A stretch of 64,000 nt of DNA from Promicromonospora panici (GTDB lineage Bacteria; Actinomycetota; Actinomycetes; Actinomycetales; Cellulomonadaceae). Each line of letters starts with the position of its first letter. The stretch's first letter is position 1. The notes beneath the pieces were generated by a model, which did no database searches, was not told the DNA's origin, and was given only the letters and a program-made list of their open reading frames with translations. The DNA lies in the NCBI RefSeq assembly GCF_900608595.1, contig NZ_UWYY01000018.1, forward strand, positions 109,589 through 173,588, in the 5' to 3' direction. A program made the position numbers and the translations under genes. Below are positions 59,553-64,000 of the stretch, piece after piece.

Positions 59553-61469
59553 TCACGACAGCTCCTTGGCTCCCGGCACCTCGACCGTGCTGCCGTCGCT
59601 CGCGAGGTACCCGGCGACGATGACCCGGTACCAGTGCTCGCCGTCGGAGACCGCGAGGGTCGGGAACGGCCCGAGCGCGTCCGGCACCATCACGATGCCA
59701 CCGGCCACGGGTTCCGGCAGTTCGGCCACGGAGTTGGGGACGAGCTGGAGGCGGTGGGTGTGCACGGTCCGCATCCGGAGCTCGGCCGAGCCGAGGTCGC
59801 GCTCGTTGTCGGTCGTGGGCACCACGCCGTCGGCCCCGACGCGGACGGCGGCCACCCCGTTGGCCTCCGCGGTGGCCGCGACGAGCTCGACGACGGCGGC
59901 CCCCGTGCCGCCGCTCGGCACCACCCGCACGCCGCCCTTCACGCCGGGCCCGGCTCCCGCCACCTGCGCGGACGTGGCGAGGAAGCTGCCGTAGGCGTCG
60001 CTGTCGGCGTACCCGTCGGCGGCGGTGGCCCGGATGACGGACGCCCCGTTCTTGACCGAGGTGAGCTCGTGCTCGTTGGCGTCGGCACTGCGGCGCTGGA
60101 CGTAGCAGTCCTCACCGACGGTGCCCGCCATGAGCACGGGCGCGCCCGGGTCCAGGACGTTGCCGCTGATGGTGGAGCCGGTCAGGGTGCCGGCGACCCG
60201 TACCGGGGCGTTCCCAGCCACGGTGTTGGCGCCGAACGCGTTGCCCATCACGGAGACGCCGGTGGCGTCGCCGGCGATCCGCACCGCCGCCCGGATGACG
60301 CTCCGCTCCAGGTTCCAGTGGTCGAACGAGTTGGCCGAGATGGTGATCTCGTAGGCGGACTGCTCGAACGCCACCGGGTCGAGGTTGATCCAGTTGAACG
60401 TGTTCCCGGTGATGGTGATGTTGTGCGCGTCCACGCCGCGGAACAGGATCGCGTTCGGGGGCCGTCGCGTGTCGGGCTCCTCCCCGCCGCCCCCGATGAC
60501 GTTGCCCGTGATGGTGAGGTTGGTGCCGCCCGCGGTGACGTCGACGACGGGCCCGGAGGCGTGCTCGATGACGTTGCCGACGATCGTGGAGTTGATGATG
60601 CCGCCGGTGAAGAACCGCCGTCCGATGTCGACCAGGTTGTTCGAGATGATCGCGCCGCGGAAGTTCTCGTTCTCGGCGCCGGTGACCGCTATGCACTGGC
60701 CCATGCTGTGGAAGTGGTTGCCCTCGATGAGCCACTTGCGCATGCCGTAGGGCAGCAGGTGGACGTCGCCGCCCTCGGTGCCGCCCGTGGGCCACTGGAC
60801 CGTCAGGGCGGTCCCGGAGATCGCCACCAGGTTGTTGGTGAAGACCAGGCCGCGCCCGATGTGCAGCACCGCCTGGTTGAACGACACGAACGTGCACTCG
60901 GTGATCGTCGCGTCCATGTCGTCGGTGTTGTTGGTCCGGGAGGTGTGCACGGCAATCGTGTTCGGCGTCCGGGACCGGGTGATGAACGACAGCCCGCGCA
61001 GGCCGCACAGCGGAGCGTGCATCTCGATGCCGGTGCCGTCGAAGTCCACCAGGATCAGCGAGGTGCGCACGCCCATGGTGCCCTGGCCCGCCAGGGTGAT
61101 GCGGTTGAGGTTCATCGGCTCGGTGAACTCGGTGTCCGGGACCACCAGCGGCGAGGTGATGCGGTAGGTGCCCGGCGGGAACCAGACGATCTTGCTGAGC
61201 CGCCCGAACTGTGCGTCGATGGCGGCCTGGATCGCGGCGGTGTCGTCGTTGACGCCGTCGGCCACGGCGCCGAACTCCTGCGGCGTCGTGGCGCCGGAGA
61301 TGTCGAGAGTGGCGAGGGTGGGGTCGGCGAGGTCGGGCGGTTCGGGGTCGGGCTCGTCAGGTGCGGCGGAAGCGGCCGGCAGGGGCATGGCGACCGCCCC
61401 CGTGGCGGTCGCCAGGCCGGCGAGGCCGGCGGTCCAGAGCATGTTCCGTCGGGTCACGGGCTGGTGCAT
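59553..61469 (-). CDS. Tat-exported right-handed beta-helix protein (pectate-lyase-3 superfamily)
   Basis: 638 residues. A twin-arginine signal (TRRNMLWTAGLAGLATA) ends near residue 35, and an acidic Pro/Asp-rich spacer follows. The pectate-lyase-3 entry motif is FGAVADGVNDDTAAIQAAID, then IVWFPPGTYRIT. Residues ~110-470 are beta-helix coils with repeated asparagines (ITGNVIG, ITGNTFNW, ISANSFDHW, VMGNAFG, ISGNVLD). The last ~150 residues change character (VRVGADGVVPTTDNERDLGS and EHWYRVIVAGYLASDG), resembling a phage-tail-like cap. Probably an extracellular polysaccharide-binding or lyase-like protein, folded before export. Confidence 0.85.
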   Translation of the reverse strand: MHQPVTRRNMLWTAGLAGLATATGAVAMPLPAASAAPDEPDPEPPDLADPTLATLDISGATTPQEFGAVADGVNDDTAAIQAAIDAQFGRLSKIVWFPPGTYRITSPLVVPDTEFTEPMNLNRITLAGQGTMGVRTSLILVDFDGTGIEMHAPLCGLRGLSFITRSRTPNTIAVHTSRTNNTDDMDATITECTFVSFNQAVLHIGRGLVFTNNLVAISGTALTVQWPTGGTEGGDVHLLPYGMRKWLIEGNHFHSMGQCIAVTGAENENFRGAIISNNLVDIGRRFFTGGIINSTIVGNVIEHASGPVVDVTAGGTNLTITGNVIGGGGEEPDTRRPPNAILFRGVDAHNITITGNTFNWINLDPVAFEQSAYEITISANSFDHWNLERSVIRAAVRIAGDATGVSVMGNAFGANTVAGNAPVRVAGTLTGSTISGNVLDPGAPVLMAGTVGEDCYVQRRSADANEHELTSVKNGASVIRATAADGYADSDAYGSFLATSAQVAGAGPGVKGGVRVVPSGGTGAAVVELVAATAEANGVAAVRVGADGVVPTTDNERDLGSAELRMRTVHTHRLQLVPNSVAELPEPVAGGIVMVPDALGPFPTLAVSDGEHWYRVIVAGYLASDGSTVEVPGAKELS

Positions 61470-61550
61470 CGTTGCGTCCTTCCGTTGCCTTACGGGTGTG
61501 CGCCCTTGGTGGCGGGCAGGTCGAACCCCGGGGGCTCGGACAGGGGCGGC

Positions 61551-62477
61551 TCAGAGGAGGTACCCCTCGAACGGTGCGAGGAAGACGTGCAGCGCGTTCC
61601 GCTCGGCCGGGTCGCACGCCAGCAGCGGCGGCGCGACGTGCGGCGGGCACAGGCCGCGGCGCGCGAGCACGGCCTTGATCGCGGGAGTCCCCGGGCGCAC
61701 CTTGTGCAGCCCGGTCAGGTCCGTGAGCACCTGCTGCAGCCGGGCCACCTCCGGGGCGTCGCCGGCGTCGTGCGCCGCCAGGAGCGCGAGCGCGAGCCCG
61801 GGGGCGATGTTGGCGACGCCCGGCACTATGCCGTGCGCGCCGAGGCCCAGCCCGGCGGCGAGCAGGGTCTCGGCTCCCTGCCCGACGGCGAAGCCCGGCC
61901 GCCGGTCGGCGATCCCCACGAGGTGCTCCAGCAGGGTCAGGTCGCCGGAGCTGTCCTTGATGCCGACCACGTGGTCCAGGTCGGCCAGCGCGTCGGCGAT
62001 CCCTGGCGTGATCGGGTTGCTGTACCGGGGCGCGTTGTACGCCACGACGGGCAGCCCGACGTCGGCCACCGCCGCGTAGTGCGCCACTATCTCGTCGCTG
62101 CGGTGGTGGAAGTAGATCGGCGGGCTCAGGACCAGCGCGTCCGCGCCCGCCGCAGCGGCGGCCTCGGCCCGTTCCAGGACGTCCTGGGTGCCTGCCGCGG
62201 TGACGTTCACGGTGACTATGCCGTCGTAGTGCCCGATGGCGGCCTTGCCCAGCTCCCGCCAGCGCCTGATGACGCCGGCCGTGAACGGGCCGACGCCGGA
62301 CGCCGGCACCAGCGGGCCCTCGCCGTTGCTGCCGAGCAGCATGAGCGTGCGCACGCCGCCGGCGTACAGGGCGTCCAGCAGCCGGGCCGAACGCTCGGCG
62401 GACGGGCGCCCGCCCAGCTCCATCGGGGTCACCAGCGGCACGGTCAGGCCGGTCAGCAGCGGGGTTCCGGTCAGCAT
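61551..62477 (-). CDS. DapA/KDG-aldolase-family (class I) aldolase
   Basis: 308 residues. TIM-barrel members of the DHDPS family carry GSNGEGP (substrate-carboxylate loop, in place of GTTGE), YNAPRYS (the conserved Tyr), and the Schiff-base Lys in VVGIKDSSGDLTLLEH. It begins at the ATG 62477, overlapping the stop of the upstream FAD oxidoreductase by one base (TGATG). By context it more likely cleaves a 2-keto-3-deoxy sugar acid than makes lysine. Eighty nt separate it from the beta-helix gene. Confidence 0.88.
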   Translation of the reverse strand: MLTGTPLLTGLTVPLVTPMELGGRPSAERSARLLDALYAGGVRTLMLLGSNGEGPLVPASGVGPFTAGVIRRWRELGKAAIGHYDGIVTVNVTAAGTQDVLERAEAAAAAGADALVLSPPIYFHHRSDEIVAHYAAVADVGLPVVAYNAPRYSNPITPGIADALADLDHVVGIKDSSGDLTLLEHLVGIADRRPGFAVGQGAETLLAAGLGLGAHGIVPGVANIAPGLALALLAAHDAGDAPEVARLQQVLTDLTGLHKVRPGTPAIKAVLARRGLCPPHVAPPLLACDPAERNALHVFLAPFEGYLL

Positions 62478-64000
62478 CAGTACCCCTTGATTTCGGGCCA
62501 GGCGAGCTCGAACCCGTCGGCGGACAGCTCGGCCTGGAACGCCGCGAGCAGCTTCGGGTCGCCGTGCACCTGCGCGGGCTCCACCCCGTGCTCCAGGCAG
62601 TGCGCGGCCAGCGCCCCGGCCGCCTCCCCGGCGTTCCACTCGACCGGGTGCAGCCGGTAGCAGCCGTTGGTGATGTGCGTGGTGCCGATGTTCTTCCCGG
62701 CCGCCAGCAGGTTGCGCACCCGCACGGGCAGGAGCGCGCCGAGCGGGATCTGGAACGGGCTGGACGGGACGTCCAGGTAGTTGTCCCCGCCGGTGCTGGG
62801 GTGCAGGTCGATGCGGTACATGCCCACGCCCACCGAGTCGGGGTAGGCCACGGCCCCGGCGTCGCCCCGGACGGTCAGCGACAGGTCCTGCTCCACCACC
62901 GTCGTGCGCGCCCGGATGCGCCGCGACTCACGCACGTACGGCGCCTTCGCGAACCCGTCCTGGGTGCCCATGACGTCCGGCCGCAGACGCAGGCCCGGCC
63001 AGCCCGTGCCGCCGTCGGGCCGCGGGGCCTCGGTCTGCAGCCAGTAGAGCATGCTCAGGGACTGCTGCCGGGCGCCTTCCAGGTGCTTGTCCCGCTCGGC
63101 GTCCGGCACCGGGTCGGACGCCGGACCCACCAGCGGCCCCGGCAGGTAGTCGATCATCGGCCAGTTCACCAGCGTGACGTCGCTCGCGGCGAAGCCCGGC
63201 TCGAACTGCTCGCGGGCGACCACACGGCGGAACAGCCACAGGTCCCGGTCGCCGGGGTCCGCGCTCTGGTCGGCCACCACCGGCCCGCTGTGCGCGTGCG
63301 GCACGAACGTACGGACCAGCGGCTCAAGGGTGCGCGGGTCCGGGGCGGTCAGGCTGAGCATGCGGTCCGGCCAGTAGTCCGGCTGGTAGTCCCGCCAGAA
63401 CTCGTACTGCTCCGGGCGGTCGATCGTGTGGTCCTCGCCCTCGCGGTGCTCGACGGCGAACACCCACGAGAACGCCTGCTGGTTGCCCGGCTGCGCCACG
63501 GCGGGCGCGCTCGGCTCCCCAGTCTCGGCCGACGACTCGAACCCCGTGACGTGCTCGACGCCGGCCAGCGGCAGCAGGTCGCCCAGCTCCGTGGCGTCCA
63601 GCACGTACGGCGCCGTCACCGTGACCCGGGCACCGTCGCGGCCCTCCAGCGTCACGGCCGCCACTCGGTCGGCGTCCGGCCCTTCCGAGGTCACAGCCGC
63701 CACCGGGCGGTGCTCGAACAGGATCCGCAGCCGGCCCGAGGACAGGTACGGCGCGACCATCGCGTCCAGCACCGCCGCCGCGACCCGCGGCTCGTAGCAC
63801 AGCCGGCTCACCCTGCCGAGGCCCGGGTTCAGGTCCACCACCTGGCGGGCCGCCGACGTCAGTGGGTACCACGCGCGGTAGTACCGCCGCACCCCCTCCC
63901 GGAACGCCCGGTACGACCGCGTGCAGCCGAACTGCTCGATCCACGGGTGCTCGTCGGGCGGCACACCCTGCGCGCTCAGCTGCCCGCCGAGCCAGTCCGT
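62477..64000 (-). CDS. FAD-dependent oxidoreductase (PF12831 type), 5' end outside window
   Basis: The frame stays open to the window edge, so the N-terminus with the Rossmann GxGxxG is missing. The visible ~507 residues include LGGQLSAQGVPPDEHPWIEQ, VLDATELGDLLPLAGVEHVTG, YEFWRDYQPDYWPDRML, and the C-terminal IGTTHITNGCYRLHPVEW plus NAGEAAGALAAHCLE, all typical of FAD_oxidored family proteins found in polysaccharide and sugar-acid loci. It would oxidise a sugar or its acid. It overlaps the aldolase gene by one base and probably leads, or lies near the head of, the cluster. Confidence 0.85.
   Translation of the reverse strand, partial: TDWLGGQLSAQGVPPDEHPWIEQFGCTRSYRAFREGVRRYYRAWYPLTSAARQVVDLNPGLGRVSRLCYEPRVAAAVLDAMVAPYLSSGRLRILFEHRPVAAVTSEGPDADRVAAVTLEGRDGARVTVTAPYVLDATELGDLLPLAGVEHVTGFESSAETGEPSAPAVAQPGNQQAFSWVFAVEHREGEDHTIDRPEQYEFWRDYQPDYWPDRMLSLTAPDPRTLEPLVRTFVPHAHSGPVVADQSADPGDRDLWLFRRVVAREQFEPGFAASDVTLVNWPMIDYLPGPLVGPASDPVPDAERDKHLEGARQQSLSMLYWLQTEAPRPDGGTGWPGLRLRPDVMGTQDGFAKAPYVRESRRIRARTTVVEQDLSLTVRGDAGAVAYPDSVGVGMYRIDLHPSTGGDNYLDVPSSPFQIPLGALLPVRVRNLLAAGKNIGTTHITNGCYRLHPVEWNAGEAAGALAAHCLEHGVEPAQVHGDPKLLAAFQAELSADGFELAWPEIKGY

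Noticed and set aside
59496..62660. 1054-residue plus-strand frame over the beta-helix and aldolase genes
   Set aside because: Antisense of two genes with clear domain signatures; no start context.

Overview
The window is a chromosomal stretch from a very GC-rich, Gram-positive actinobacterium. Codon use is strongly GC3-biased, many genes start with GTG, several probable leaderless starts have a TANNNT box 6-7 nt upstream, and the gene families are typically actinobacterial: F420-type LLM oxidoreductase, single-copy sugar-binding lipoproteins without their own ATPase, S1 protease with a ricin-type lectin domain, and a SAM-type riboswitch before metE. The gene mix resembles Promicromonosporaceae/Cellulomonadaceae-like soil saprotrophs, but that placement is inference. 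No rRNA, tRNA, CRISPR array, IS element or prophage was recognised.

1-9 kb: the 3' end of an acyl-CoA dehydrogenase, a divergent quinone-oxidoreductase/HxlR regulator pair, small genes of unknown function, a large LAL-type LuxR regulator, and a divergent ArsR-type regulator / OsmC / ACT-domain group. 9.2-15.8 kb: a 2057-residue secreted RHS-repeat polymorphic toxin with a pretoxin HINT domain and a GIY-YIG-like C-terminal nuclease, followed by an overlapping candidate immunity gene. 16-25 kb: LLM oxidoreductase, M20 amidohydrolase, a secreted subtilase with a BNR-type propeller tail, its neighbouring HTH regulator, and a GNAT. Two homologous ~103-bp palindromic intergenic elements lie in this part.

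25-34 kb: two sugar ABC systems back to back. One (minus strand) has a binding lipoprotein and two MalFG-type permeases. The other (plus strand) is a tightly overlapping ROK regulator / XylF-like lipoprotein / XylG-like ATPase / XylH-like permease / LacI operon. The divergent control region between them probably couples the two. 34-38.5 kb: secreted S1 protease, then metE under a SAM-IV-like riboswitch and a DJ-1/PfpI protein.

39-55 kb: mixed accessory and regulatory genes: LysR, MFS efflux, ECF sigma with a candidate anti-sigma, VanY-like carboxypeptidase, HAD phosphatase, GbsR/MarR with an FAD monooxygenase, YibE/F, MarR, zinc-type reductase, APH(6)-like kinase, TetR with a DUF418 membrane protein, and a chromate-type transporter. 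Several decay marks lie here: an orphan MerR-like operator with a 23-codon stub, a scar joining the 3' ends of two lost genes, and a frameshifted coiled-coil gene.

55.9-64 kb: a minus-strand catabolic cluster running off the window end: FAD oxidoreductase, DapA-family aldolase, Tat-exported beta-helix protein, a tandem-domain fumarylacetoacetase-like protein, and a formylglycine-type sulfatase. Together these suggest desulfation and breakdown of a sulfated or acidic sugar by a non-phosphorylative 2-keto-3-deoxy-acid route. The substrate is unknown, and this is the best candidate here for an undescribed pathway.
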